Positions 52,566 through 61,432 of a stretch of DNA of 64,000 nucleotides are shown here, one piece after another. Numbering within the stretch: the first letter of the stretch is position 1; each line of letters opens with the position of its first letter. The position numbers were made by a program, and so were the translations under genes. The notes under the pieces were generated by a model. The model saw only the letters and a list, made by a program, of their open reading frames with translations, did not search any database and was not told the DNA's origin. The DNA is from Pseudomonas cremoricolorata DSM 17059 = NBRC 16634 (GTDB lineage: Bacteria; Pseudomonadota; Gammaproteobacteria; Pseudomonadales; Pseudomonadaceae), in assembly GCF_000425745.1 (NCBI RefSeq), contig NZ_AUEA01000007.1:270377-334376 (forward strand). Direction: 5' to 3'.

Positions 52566-53375
52566 TCAGTGCTGATGCTCGACCAACCGCTCCCAAGCGC
52601 CTTGCACCGTCTGTTTCAGCGCTGCCAGTGAGCCATTGTTCTCGATGACCACGTCGCCGCTGGCGCGGGCGATGCCAAGTTCCGAGGAGTGGGCGTGAAC
52701 CCTGACTGCGTCATCGCGGGTGATGTGCCAGATCACCCCTCCATGGGCGCGCCAGAACGCCGCTTCGTTTTCGTAGCGAATATCCTTGATGACGAAAACC
52801 GATTTGCCGGCAGCATCGGTCAGACGCCGAGTGCCCTCCAGTATCGGCTGACGGGCTCGCTTGCTCACGTAGTCGGGTACATCACGTTCGACGCACGCGG
52901 TCAGAATGGCGAACATCGCATGCGGCGTTTTTCCCCAATAAGTGTCGGGCTCGCATCTGCAGGCCTTGCTCCAGGTCTGCTCATGGTTGAGCCCCCAGAA
53001 GGCCTGCACAGCCAGCCAGAGCGCTGCATCGGGTGATGCCAGTTGCTCGGCGGTGGCGCAGAGGTGAGGGGGGGCAGGGTAGTTGAGCTGTCGATCCGCT
53101 CGCAGCAGCCAGTGGTCTGGATTATCATGCCGCATCCATTCCGTGCCTGCGCGCTGGAACATTTGCCGCGGAGAAGTGCCCCACAGATCGATCGGCAACT
53201 CTTTGTAGGCGTCTTGCCAGGCCTGCTCATCGCTCAGGCCGAACAGTGCCTGGCAGCCGAGTTTCAATGGATCAGCCAGGGCGTAGGCGGCCACTTGAGG
53301 ATGCTCGAGGAGCATGCAGGCGACGGTGTCCTTGCCGCTTCTGGCGATGGCGGCGAGACCAATGATGGTAGGCAT
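52566..53375 (-). CDS. Deoxynucleotide monophosphate kinase, phage T4 gp1-like
   Basis: The protein has 269 residues from ATG 53375 (MPTIIGLAAIARSGKDT). The P-loop GLAAIARSGKDT, the YALADPLK segment, and the later FVIKDIRYENEAAFWR and RDDAVRVHAHSSE segments recall the dNMP kinase family of T4-like phages. The insert contains two copies of a motif, FGLSDEQAW...WGTSPRQMF and WGLNHEQTW...WGKTPHAMF, about 70 residues apart. It would phosphorylate dNMPs, including dTMP, to diphosphates. It sits antiparallel between mltG and holB, where tmk is normally found. A frame reaching 54338 is only antisense of holB. The family call comes from motif memory. Confidence 0.75.
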   Translation of the reverse strand: MPTIIGLAAIARSGKDTVACMLLEHPQVAAYALADPLKLGCQALFGLSDEQAWQDAYKELPIDLWGTSPRQMFQRAGTEWMRHDNPDHWLLRADRQLNYPAPPHLCATAEQLASPDAALWLAVQAFWGLNHEQTWSKACRCEPDTYWGKTPHAMFAILTACVERDVPDYVSKRARQPILEGTRRLTDAAGKSVFVIKDIRYENEAAFWRAHGGVIWHITRDDAVRVHAHSSELGIARASGDVVIENNGSLAALKQTVQGAWERLVEHQH

Positions 53376-53561
53376 AGTCAGGCTCAAAGCTGCGATTTTC
53401 TTGGCATAACCAATGAATGTAAAGGGTAGGGTGAGTGGAAGAGGTGCGTAACAGTCTGATGGCGCAATTGTTTGCACGGTCACGTTGTGCAGATACCCGG
53501 CGGCATGACCACGATCCTCTGGCGTTCGCTGGCCTGTCCAGTGGCCTGTGGGGGCATTGTG

Positions 53562-54548
53562 GTGGTTGACGTCTATCCGTGGCAGACAGCCCTGTGGCAG
53601 CAAGTGGCGGGGCGTACTCAGCATGCCCATGCTTACTTGCTGCACGGTTCCCAGGGTATTGGCAAAAGGGCGCTGGCCGAGCGCCTGATGGCGCGCCTGT
53701 TGTGCCAGCAACCGCAAGGTGCCGACGCCTGCCAGCGCTGCAAGTCGTGCCTGTTGCTCAAGGCCGGTAGCCATCCCGACCATTTCGTCCTCGAGCCCGA
53801 GGAAGCGGACAAGCCGATCAAGGTCGACCAGGTGCGCGAACTGGTGACTTTCGTGGTGCAGACTGCTCAGCAGGGGGGGCGCAAGGTGGTGCTCATCGAG
53901 CCGGTCGAGGCGATGAATATCAACGCGTCCAACGCACTGCTCAAAAGCCTCGAAGAGCCTTCCGGTGACACGGTGCTGCTGTTGGTCACTCACCAGCCCA
54001 GCCGTTTGCTGGCAACCATCAAGAGCCGCTGCCAGCAGATCGCCTGTCCGCAGCCCACTGCCGTTCAGAGCCAGGCCTGGCTGGCCTCGGCGCTGCCGGA
54101 CTGCGAGCCTGAGCAGCGCGACGTGTTGTTGACGCTTGCCAGTGGATCGCCGCTGTCGGCCCTGGCCTTGCACGAACAAAGCGTGCTCGAGCAACGTGCT
54201 CTGGTGGTCGAAGGGGTGAAGAAACTGCTCAAGCAGCAGCAATCCCCCAGCCAGTTGGCCGAGGCCTGGAATGCGATCTCGCTGCTGCGGCTGTTCGACT
54301 GGTTTTTCGAATGGACCCACCTGATCCTGCGCTACCAACTGACCCAGGACGAGGAAGGTCTAGGCCTTGCCGACATGCGTAAGGTGGTTCAGTACCTGGG
54401 GCAGAAGAGCCCGCAGGCCGGTGTTCTGCAGGCGCAGAACTGGGTGCTGGAGCAGCGCCAGAAAGTGCTCGGCAAGGCTAACCTCAACCGCGCATTGCTA
54501 CTTGAAGCACTGCTGGCGCAGTGGGCGCAGTTGCCCGGCTCGCGCTGA
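53562..54548 (+). CDS. holB: DNA polymerase III delta-prime subunit
   Basis: The protein has 328 residues. The GTG at 53562 has TGGGGG seven bases upstream and gives the family start VDVYPWQTALWQQ; a GTG three bases earlier is also possible. It has the AAA+ P-loop GSQGIGKRA, the zinc module with four cysteines in CQRCKSCLLL and nearby, the VVLIEPVEAMN Walker-B-like segment and the ALLKSLEEPS sensor region. It is part of the clamp loader. Its upstream neighbour tmk is absent. tatD follows 30 bases downstream without the pilZ gene often found there in pseudomonads. Confidence 0.92.
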   Translation: MVDVYPWQTALWQQVAGRTQHAHAYLLHGSQGIGKRALAERLMARLLCQQPQGADACQRCKSCLLLKAGSHPDHFVLEPEEADKPIKVDQVRELVTFVVQTAQQGGRKVVLIEPVEAMNINASNALLKSLEEPSGDTVLLLVTHQPSRLLATIKSRCQQIACPQPTAVQSQAWLASALPDCEPEQRDVLLTLASGSPLSALALHEQSVLEQRALVVEGVKKLLKQQQSPSQLAEAWNAISLLRLFDWFFEWTHLILRYQLTQDEEGLGLADMRKVVQYLGQKSPQAGVLQAQNWVLEQRQKVLGKANLNRALLLEALLAQWAQLPGSR

Positions 54549-54578
54549 TTTCCCATTGAACACGATGTAAGGCTTCTC

Positions 54579-55361
54579 ATGCTCGTAGATTCCCATTGCC
54601 ACCTAGACCGACTCGATCTCAGCGTCCATCAGGGATCGCTCGATGCTGCCTTGCAGGCGGCGCGTGATCGCGGCGTCGGTCACTTTCTGTGCATTGGCGT
54701 CAGCGCCGACAACGCCTCGGCGGTCAAGGCGCTGAGCGAGCGCTACGTCGATGTCGACTGTTCAGTGGGCATTCACCCGCTGGACCTTGCCCCGAACCAG
54801 ATGCCTGTCCTGGACTGGCTGCTTGCCGAGCTGGCGCATCCCCACGTCGTGGCGATCGGTGAGACCGGCCTTGATTACCACTACGAGCCGCAAGCGGCCA
54901 AGGTGCAGCAGGACTCATTCCGTCTGCACCTGGAAGCCTCGCGGCAGACCGGCAAGCCGGTGATCGTGCACACGCGGGCCGCGCAGGCCGACACCCTTGC
55001 ATTGTTGCGCGAAGCCAGCCTGCCGCAGGCAGGCGTGCTGCACTGCTTCACCGAAGATTGGGAAATGGCCAGGGCCGCGCTCGATCTGGGCTATTACATT
55101 TCACTCTCGGGCATCGTGACCTTCCGCAATGCCGAAGCGCTGCGCGATGTCGCCCGGCGCGTGCCGGCTGATCGCTTGCTGGTGGAAACCGACTCTCCCT
55201 ACCTGGCACCCATTCCACATCGTGGCAAACCCAACCTGCCGCAATACGTGCGCGAGGTGGCGGAATTCATCGCCTCGGTTCGCAGCGAAAGCTACGAGAA
55301 CCTGGCTAGGCAAACCACCGACAACTTCAAGCGTCTGTTCCCCCTGGCTCGGGTCGCCTGA
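54579..55361 (+). CDS. TatD family deoxyribonuclease
   Basis: The protein has 260 residues. ATG 54579 has GTAAGGC upstream. Metal ligands are seen in DSHCHLDRL (N-terminal HxH), GETGLDYHY (Glu), HTRAA and HCFTEDW (His), and ETDSPYLAP (Asp). It is a TIM-barrel nuclease, the YcfH-type, often placed after holB. It may act in DNA repair or RNA turnover in the cytoplasm. It converges with the small RNA gene downstream. Confidence 0.94.
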   Translation: MLVDSHCHLDRLDLSVHQGSLDAALQAARDRGVGHFLCIGVSADNASAVKALSERYVDVDCSVGIHPLDLAPNQMPVLDWLLAELAHPHVVAIGETGLDYHYEPQAAKVQQDSFRLHLEASRQTGKPVIVHTRAAQADTLALLREASLPQAGVLHCFTEDWEMARAALDLGYYISLSGIVTFRNAEALRDVARRVPADRLLVETDSPYLAPIPHRGKPNLPQYVREVAEFIASVRSESYENLARQTTDNFKRLFPLARVA

Positions 55362-55381
55362 TCGGGCGCGGCTGCGCAGGT

Positions 55382-55500
55382 AAAAAAAACCCGGGTTCTG
55401 GGGGAGGGAATCCGGGTCAAGACCATTAGGAGTCAAACAAGGGCGGTTGGTCCTTTGCGCCCCTATCGACGAACCGCCAGGGGGAGGGCGGCGCGTCAAC
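55382..55500 (-). ncRNA. rgsA: Small RNA, RgsA candidate
   Basis: On the minus strand CAATACTT (55506-55513), an RpoS-type -10, lies about seven bases before a likely start near 55498. The RNA would be about 117 nt. It has one hairpin with CCGCC/GGCGG around a CTCCCCCT loop (about 55474-55490). Its terminator pairs ACCCGGATTC with GAACCCGGGT (one mismatch) around a CCTCCCCCA loop (55389-55417), then eight T (55389-55382). RgsA of pseudomonads lies next to tatD, is RpoS-dependent and, as reported, represses acpP and fis through their ribosome sites. The C-rich loops fit that mode. Exact ends are estimated. Confidence 0.72.
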
Positions 55501-55729
55501 ACCTCAAGTATTGGCCAGGATCCGCACAGTGCCAGTGTCCTCTGATCATTTTTTGCACAGTTACCGCTTGCGCCGCCGAACGGTCGCTGCCGCTACTCAT
55601 CGCAAGGCTCGAGCGACGCCTCGCTGCTGCCCTGTGCGAAGTGGTGAAACAGACATATGCTCGATGTTCCGTGCATTTTGCCGCCATTTGGGCATAATAA
55701 TCCGCTTCGATTGTCAGCCAGTCCTTCCC

Positions 55730-56365
55730 ATGCAGAAAGAACCTCGCAAGGTCCGTGAATTCCGTCGTCGCGAACAGGAAATTCTTGATACCTCTCTCAA
55801 ATTGTTCCTCGAGCAAGGTGAAGACAGCGTCACCGTCGAGATGATCGCTGACGCCGTCGGCATAGGCAAAGGCACCATCTACAAGCACTTCAAGTCGAAA
55901 GCCGAAATCTACTTGCGGCTGATGCTCGACTACGAGCGCGACCTGAACACGCTGCTGCACTCCGACGATGTCGACCGCGACCAGGAAGCTCTCTCGCGCG
56001 CTTATTTCGAGTTCCGCATGCGCGATCCGCAGCGCTATCGCCTGTTCGACCGCCTTGAAGAAAAGGTCGTCAAGGGCAATCAGGTGCCTGAGCTGGTGGA
56101 AGAGCTGCACCGCATTCGCGCCTCCAACTTCGAGCGCCTGACCTTGCTGATCAAAGGCCGTATCAGTGAAGGCAAGCTTGAGGACGTCCCTCCGTATTTC
56201 CACTACTGCGCCGCCTGGGCTCTGGTGCATGGCGCGGTCGCGCTCTATCACTCGCCGTTCTGGAGCAACGTGCTGGAGGATCAGGAAGGTTTCTTCCAGT
56301 TCCTCATGGATATCGGCGTACGCATGGGCAACAAGCGCAAGCGAGATTCCGAGCCCGCCCACTGA
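55730..56365 (+). CDS. TetR family transcriptional regulator
   Basis: The protein has 211 residues from ATG 55730 (MQKEPRKVREFRRREQ). The longer frame from 55511 runs through intergenic sequence. The TetR helix-turn-helix spans about residues 30-55 (VTVEMIADAVGIGKGTIYKHFKSK). The C-terminal ligand domain is all-helical with RDPQRYRLFDRLEEK and ALVHGAVALYHSPFW. The operator and ligand are unknown. It lies downstream of tatD in the same direction, as in P. aeruginosa (PA2957 from memory), and is followed by a lipoprotein gene. Confidence 0.9.
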   Translation: MQKEPRKVREFRRREQEILDTSLKLFLEQGEDSVTVEMIADAVGIGKGTIYKHFKSKAEIYLRLMLDYERDLNTLLHSDDVDRDQEALSRAYFEFRMRDPQRYRLFDRLEEKVVKGNQVPELVEELHRIRASNFERLTLLIKGRISEGKLEDVPPYFHYCAAWALVHGAVALYHSPFWSNVLEDQEGFFQFLMDIGVRMGNKRKRDSEPAH

Positions 56366-56449
56366 TCCACGCAGGCTGGAGCGAACTGGCGCAAAAGCTG
56401 CATCTGGCGTCTGAACGTCGGTTTTTCGTCACCGGCATTAGGAGGAAGG

Positions 56450-57055
56450 ATGCGCAGCCTGGGTTTGCTACTCGCGTTGATGACGCTGGGTGGTTGCATG
56501 AACGTGAGCGACATGGGCGAGGGCGTGCGCTACCACATGAGTGACGCCGGCCTGCTCGATCACAGCGATACACGGCGAACCCTGTCGGTTCGCCTGCAGC
56601 CTGACTCGTTCATCCTGATCGGCCAGGGCGCCTTCGTCCCGCCTGGTAAAGGCCCGGTGCCGCGGCAGAACGTGGTCGCCGAAGAGGCGTTCAAGGCCTT
56701 CATCGAATATTTCCCGCTGGTGCGTCGCGCCCAGGCCCCGCTGGGGCTCGAAGAGGCGCTGTCCGAGGCGCGGTCTCTGGGCGCGCACTACGTGTTGTAT
56801 ACCCGCTACGCGCGCACCGACGACCGGATTGGCAACGGCGATCAATGGTATGACGAGCAGGCCGTCGATCGCCTCGGCTGGGACAGCGGCGTGGTGCAGA
56901 TGATGCTCATCGAAACCAGTACTCGCTACCTGATCGACACCGTCCGCATTCGCAGCCGCGGTGGCCTGTTGACCCTGCATGACACGACCCCGGCCGATTT
57001 GCTCGCAGCGCCCATGCGCGAGTACGCTCGAAGCCTGGTGGGTATGAGTCGCTGA
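56450..57055 (+). CDS. DUF4823 lipoprotein
   Basis: The protein has 201 residues. ATG 56450 has TAGGAGGAAGG upstream. A lipobox LGGC at residues 13-16 makes Cys16 the likely lipidated residue; Met and Asn follow, so sorting is probably to the outer membrane. The conserved middle has RLQPDSFILIGQGAFVPPG, EAFKAFIEYFPLVRRAQ and a closing GGLLTLHDTTP. The DUF4823 function is unknown. It is nine bases upstream of the DUF1285 gene and likely co-transcribed. Confidence 0.85.
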   Translation: MRSLGLLLALMTLGGCMNVSDMGEGVRYHMSDAGLLDHSDTRRTLSVRLQPDSFILIGQGAFVPPGKGPVPRQNVVAEEAFKAFIEYFPLVRRAQAPLGLEEALSEARSLGAHYVLYTRYARTDDRIGNGDQWYDEQAVDRLGWDSGVVQMMLIETSTRYLIDTVRIRSRGGLLTLHDTTPADLLAAPMREYARSLVGMSR

Positions 57056-57063
57056 GGCTAGAC

Positions 57064-57645
57064 ATGACCGATTCAGGCAAGGCCAACGATTTGCTGGCGC
57101 ACATTCCCGGCGGCAAAGGATTACCGCCGGTTCATCTGTGGAACCCGGCGTTCTGCGGTGACATCGACATGCGCATCGCGCGCGATGGCACCTGGTATTA
57201 CCTGGGCAGCCCTATCGGCCGCAAGCCGATGGTCAAGCTGTTTTCCTCAATCCTGCGACGCGACGGCGATGACTACTTCCTGGTGACGCCGGTCGAGAAG
57301 GTCGGCATTCAGGTCGATGACGCGCCGTTCGTGGCAGTCCTGCTGCAGGTCGAAGGCGAGGGTGAGCAGCAGCGCCTGCGCTTCACTTCTAACGTCGAGG
57401 ATGACATTGAAGCTGGCCCTGAGCATCCATTGTGGGTGACGGTCGATCCGCTGACCGACACCCCGGCGCCTTACCTGAGCGTGCGCGGCAATCTGCATGC
57501 GCTGATCAATCGCAGTGTGTTCTACCAACTGGTCGAGTTGGCCGTGTCACGGCTTGTCGAAGGGCAAGAGCGACTGGGTGTGTGGAGCCACGGTGAGTTC
57601 TACCCGATCGATGGCAGCAGCCCGCAGCAGTCAACCGCGGACTGA
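57064..57645 (+). CDS. DUF1285 family protein
   Basis: This 193-residue cytosolic protein starts at ATG 57064 (MTDSGKANDLLAHIP). The DUF1285 features are PPVHLWNPAFCGDIDMRI, the DGTWYYLGSPIGRKPMVKLFSSIL segment and the late RGNLHALINRSVFYQLVELA. Known structures of this family are beta-rich with an unknown role. It is followed by a clear terminator. Its neighbour upstream is the DUF4823 gene. Confidence 0.88.
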   Translation: MTDSGKANDLLAHIPGGKGLPPVHLWNPAFCGDIDMRIARDGTWYYLGSPIGRKPMVKLFSSILRRDGDDYFLVTPVEKVGIQVDDAPFVAVLLQVEGEGEQQRLRFTSNVEDDIEAGPEHPLWVTVDPLTDTPAPYLSVRGNLHALINRSVFYQLVELAVSRLVEGQERLGVWSHGEFYPIDGSSPQQSTAD

Positions 57646-57660
57646 CTCGCGCAGAATGCA

Positions 57661-57693
57661 AAAACCCCCAGTGCTCACGCATCTGGGGGTTTT
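57661..57693. terminator. Terminator after the DUF1285 gene
   Basis: AAAACCCCCA pairs with TGGGGGTTTT around a 13-base loop. T runs on both strands allow it to end the plus-strand operon and the minus-strand tRNA-Asn transcript. Confidence 0.92.
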
Positions 57694-57698
57694 GTGTT

Positions 57699-57774
57699 TG
57701 GCTCCGCGACCTGGACTCGAACCAGGGACCCAATGATTAACAGTCATTTGCTCTACCGACTGAGCTATCGCGGA
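57699..57774 (-). tRNA. tRNA-Asn (GTT)
   Basis: A 76-nt tRNA on the minus strand has acceptor stem TCCGCGA/TCGCGGA, D-arm AGCTCAGTCGGTAGAGC, anticodon loop CTGTTAA with GTT, T-loop GGTTCGAGTCC, and an encoded CCA end. All arms pair. Confidence 0.98.
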
Positions 57775-57828
57775 ATTTGCGCGTATCTTACTGATTCAAA
57801 AGGGGAAGTCAAGCCTCCCCAGGGTGGA

Positions 57829-59025
57829 TCAGAGCACCTCGACGATGGCCTTGGTGACCACGTGGATGTTGGCCTGATTGAGTGCCGCCACGCAGATACG
57901 ACCGGTGTCCAGGGCGTAGATGCCGAATTGATCCTTCAGGCGCGCCACTTGCTCGGCGCTCAGGCCGGAGTACGAGAACATGCCGCGTTGGCGACCGACG
58001 AAGCTGAAGTCGCGCTGGGCGCCGTATTCGGCCAGCAGCTCGACCATCTGCTTGCGCATGCCGTGGATGCGGGTGCGCATCTCGCCCAGTTCGGTTTCCC
58101 ACATCTGCCGCAGTTCGGCGCTGTTGAGGACCGCCGCGACGATGCTGGCGCCGTGGGTGGGCGGGTTGGAGTAGGTAGTGCGGATGACTCGCTTGACCTG
58201 CGACAGCACGCGGGTGGCTTCATCCTTGGATGCGGTCACGATCGACAGTGCGCCGACGCGTTCGCCATACAGCGAGAACGATTTGGAGAACGAGCTGGAG
58301 ACGAAGAAGTCCAGACCCGATTCGGCGAACAGGCGCACGGCGAAGGCGTCTTCGTCGATGCCGTCGCCAAAGCCCTGGTAAGCCATATCCAGGAAGGGCA
58401 CATGACCTTTGGCCCTGATCACGTCCAGCACGTTCTTCCAGTCGTCCAGGCTCAGGTCGACGCCGGTCGGGTTGTGGCAGCAGGCGTGCAGCACGATGAT
58501 CGAGCCGGCAGGCAGTTGGTCGAGGTCTTCGAGCATGCCGGCGCGGTTCACGTCGTGGCTGGCGGCATCGTAATAGCGGTAGTTCTGGACCGGGAAGCCC
58601 GCGGTCTCGAACAGGGCGCGGTGGTTCTCCCAGCTGGGATCGCTGATTGCCACGACGGCGCCGGGGCTCAGGCGCTTGAGGAAATCGGCGCCGATTTTAA
58701 GTGCGCCGGTGCCACCCACTGCCTGGACGGTCACCACGCGGCCCGCCGCGAGCAGGGGCGATTGGGCGCCGAACAGCAGTTTCTGCACGGCCTGGTCGTA
58801 GCTGGCGATGCCGTCGATGGGCAGGTAGCCGCGGGAAGCGTGCTGAGCTGCGCGCTGGGTTTCAGCCTCGATCACTGCGCGAAGCAGGGGAATTCGGCCT
58901 TCCTCGTTGGAGTAGACGCCGACACCCAGGTTGACCTTGTGGGTCCGAGGGTCTGCATTGAAGGCTTCGTTGAGGCCCAGGATAGGGTCGCGGGGTGCCA
59001 GCTCGACAGCGGAAAACAGGCTCAT
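57829..59025 (-). CDS. tyrB: Aromatic amino acid aminotransferase
   Basis: The protein has 398 residues from ATG 59025 (MSLFSAVELAPRDPI). Class I aspartate aminotransferase family features are NLGVGVYSNEEG, the HACCHNPTGVD segment, the PLP lysine in SSSFSKSFSLYGERVG (about 258) and the C-terminal RICVAALN, with the substrate-binding arginine. In pseudomonads this gene next to uvrB encodes the tyrosine/aromatic aminotransferase; aspartate is also likely to be used. It is divergent from uvrB. Confidence 0.92.
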   Translation of the reverse strand: MSLFSAVELAPRDPILGLNEAFNADPRTHKVNLGVGVYSNEEGRIPLLRAVIEAETQRAAQHASRGYLPIDGIASYDQAVQKLLFGAQSPLLAAGRVVTVQAVGGTGALKIGADFLKRLSPGAVVAISDPSWENHRALFETAGFPVQNYRYYDAASHDVNRAGMLEDLDQLPAGSIIVLHACCHNPTGVDLSLDDWKNVLDVIRAKGHVPFLDMAYQGFGDGIDEDAFAVRLFAESGLDFFVSSSFSKSFSLYGERVGALSIVTASKDEATRVLSQVKRVIRTTYSNPPTHGASIVAAVLNSAELRQMWETELGEMRTRIHGMRKQMVELLAEYGAQRDFSFVGRQRGMFSYSGLSAEQVARLKDQFGIYALDTGRICVAALNQANIHVVTKAIVEVL

Positions 59026-59267
59026 TTTACCTTGGCTCTGATTGAAGAATGAGAGAACACGCACCCTTCAGCCCACATGCACTGAAGCGGTGCAAACGGG
59101 GAGTCAGTATAGTGATAGCGCCTGCGCACTGCGACAGTCTGGCGCAGGTTTTTGCGCGCTTTTGCGCAAATTTTTCCAACCATCGGTCGATTGCCCGGGT
59201 CCATTGCCAGAGGCCAGGCGGCAGTTGCCGGAGCAGGGGTCGCCGGGCTGCCGGATCAGGTATAGAC

Positions 59268-59287
59268 TACTGGCTAAATTTACAGGT
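59268..59287 (+). promoter_or_regulatory. LexA (SOS) box of uvrB
   Basis: TACTG-N10-CAGGT at 59268-59287 contains the full CTG-N10-CAG core (59270-59285) and lies 16 bases before the uvrB start. A TATAGA hexamer at 59261-59266 abuts it and may be the -10. LexA bound here would block transcription. Confidence 0.8.
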
Positions 59288-59301
59288 ATGCGAGGTTGTT
59301 C

Positions 59302-61317
59302 ATGTCCGAGTTCCAGCTCGTTACCCGCTTCGAGCCTGCTGGCGATCAGCCCGAGGCCATTCGCCAGATGGTCGAGGGCATCGAGGCGGGTCTTGCCCAC
59401 CAGACGCTGCTTGGGGTCACCGGCTCGGGCAAGACGTTCAGCATCGCCAACGTCATTGCCCAAGTGAAGCGCCCGACTCTGGTGCTGGCACCGAACAAGA
59501 CCCTCGCTGCGCAGCTGTACGGTGAGTTCAAGGCGTTCTTCCCCAACAACGCCGTCGAGTATTTCGTTTCCTATTACGACTACTACCAGCCCGAAGCCTA
59601 CGTGCCGTCTTCCGATACCTTCATCGAGAAAGACGCCTCGATCAACGACCACATCGAGCAGATGCGCCTGTCGGCCACCAAGGCGCTGCTCGAGCGCCGC
59701 GATGCGATCATCGTGACCACCGTTTCCTGCATCTATGGTCTGGGCAGTCCCGAGACATACCTGAAGATGGTCCTGCACGTCGATCGCGGCGACAAGCTCG
59801 ATCAGCGTGCACTCTTGCGCCGCCTGGCAGACCTGCAGTACACCCGCAACGAGATCGACTTCGCCCGGGCCACGTTCCGCGTGCGCGGCGATGTCATCGA
59901 TGTGTTTCCGGCCGAGTCCGACCTTGAAGCGATTCGCATCGAGTTGTTCGACGACGAGGTGGAGAACATCGCGGCGTTCGACCCGCTGACCGGCGAAGTC
60001 ATCCGCAAATTGCCGCGCTTCACCTTCTATCCCAAGAGCCACTACGTCACCCCGCGCGGCACCTTGCTCGAAGCGGTGGAAGGGATCAAGGTTGAGCTCA
60101 AGGACCGCCTCGAGTACTTGCACAAGCAGAACAAGCTGGTCGAAGCCCAGCGCCTCGAGCAGCGCACCCGTTTCGATCTGGAAATGATGCTCGAACTGGG
60201 TTATTGCAACGGCATCGAGAACTACTCGCGCTACTTGTCCGGTCGCCCCTCGGGGGCGCCGCCACCGACGCTGTACGACTACCTGCCGGCAGACGCCTTG
60301 CTGGTCATCGACGAGTCCCACGTCAGTGTTCCGCAGGTGGGTGCGATGTACAAAGGCGACCGCTCGCGCAAGGAAACCCTGGTCGAATACGGCTTTCGTC
60401 TGCCTTCGGCCCTGGACAACCGGCCAATGCGTTTCGATGAGTGGGAATCCATCAGCCCGCAGACCATCTTCGTATCGGCAACCCCTGGCCCGTATGAGAA
60501 GGAGCATGCCGGACGCGTGATTGAGCAGGTGGTGCGTCCCACCGGCCTGGTCGACCCACCCGTCGAGGTGCGCTCGGCGCTGACCCAGGTCGATGACCTG
60601 CTCTCGGAGATTCGCAAGCGTGTGGCCATTGGTGAGCGGGTGCTGGCCACGACCCTGACCAAGCGCATGTCCGAAGACCTGACCGACTACCTGGCCGATC
60701 ACGACGTCAAGGTCCGCTATCTGCACTCGGACATCGACACCGTCGAGCGGGTCGAGATCATTCGCGACCTGCGTCTGGGCACCTTCGATGTACTGGTGGG
60801 CATCAACCTGCTGCGTGAAGGCCTGGACATGCCGGAAGTGTCGCTGGTGGCGATTCTCGATGCCGACAAGGAAGGCTTCCTGCGCTCCGATCGCTCGCTG
60901 ATCCAGACCATCGGCCGCGCTGCCCGTAACCTCAATGGCCGCGCCATTCTGTACGGCGACCAGATCACCGGCTCCATGCAGCGCGCCATCGATGAAACCG
61001 AGCGTCGCCGCGAGAAGCAGATTGCGTTCAACGAGGCCCATGGCATCGTCCCCAAAGGTGTGGTCAAGGACATCACCGATATCCTCGAGGGGGCCACGGT
61101 GCCAGGCTCGCGCAGCAAGAAGCGCAAAGGCATGGCCAAGGCGGCAGAGGAAAGCGCGCGTGCCGAAGCCGAGCTCAAGACCCCGGCCGATATCACCAAG
61201 CGCATCAAGCAGCTGGAAGAGAAGATGTTCCAGGCCGCCCGTGACCTTGAGTTCGAAACCGCAGCGCAGCTGCGCGATGAAGTGGGCAAGCTGCGCGATC
61301 GTCTGATCACCAGTTAG
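59302..61317 (+). CDS. uvrB: Excinuclease ABC subunit B
   Basis: The protein has 671 residues. ATG 59302 ([17 protein letters not shown]) has GAGG eight bases upstream and is preferred over the TTG at 59296. It has Walker [10 protein letters not shown], the DNA-clamping beta-hairpin with [15 protein letters not shown], and the DESH motif in [11 protein letters not shown]. Motifs IV to VI include [17 protein letters not shown] and QTIGRAARN, and the C-terminal UVR motif ([22 protein letters not shown]) binds UvrC. It verifies damage in nucleotide excision repair. The LexA box upstream makes it SOS-regulated. Confidence 0.97.
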   Translation: MSEFQLVTRFEPAGDQPEAIRQMVEGIEAGLAHQTLLGVTGSGKTFSIANVIAQVKRPTLVLAPNKTLAAQLYGEFKAFFPNNAVEYFVSYYDYYQPEAYVPSSDTFIEKDASINDHIEQMRLSATKALLERRDAIIVTTVSCIYGLGSPETYLKMVLHVDRGDKLDQRALLRRLADLQYTRNEIDFARATFRVRGDVIDVFPAESDLEAIRIELFDDEVENIAAFDPLTGEVIRKLPRFTFYPKSHYVTPRGTLLEAVEGIKVELKDRLEYLHKQNKLVEAQRLEQRTRFDLEMMLELGYCNGIENYSRYLSGRPSGAPPPTLYDYLPADALLVIDESHVSVPQVGAMYKGDRSRKETLVEYGFRLPSALDNRPMRFDEWESISPQTIFVSATPGPYEKEHAGRVIEQVVRPTGLVDPPVEVRSALTQVDDLLSEIRKRVAIGERVLATTLTKRMSEDLTDYLADHDVKVRYLHSDIDTVERVEIIRDLRLGTFDVLVGINLLREGLDMPEVSLVAILDADKEGFLRSDRSLIQTIGRAARNLNGRAILYGDQITGSMQRAIDETERRREKQIAFNEAHGIVPKGVVKDITDILEGATVPGSRSKKRKGMAKAAEESARAEAELKTPADITKRIKQLEEKMFQAARDLEFETAAQLRDEVGKLRDRLITS

Positions 61318-61432
61318 GCCGTATCCAGCTAGCGCCCGCCTGCGATCACGCTGCGGGCGCGCCATTGCTGGAGCAGCAGGCCTGCTCCCTGCTACCATCG
61401 CGGCTTTGTTTCATTGCCATCCGAGACCCTTC

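Noticed and set aside
53376..54338. N-terminal extension of the dNMP kinase frame
   Set aside because: The extra about 320 residues are the antisense of holB, and the P-loop sits right after the inner ATG at 53375.
59104..61398. Open frame of 764 codons on the minus strand over uvrB
   Set aside because: It is antisense to a complete uvrB and has no recognisable motif; high GC content explains it.
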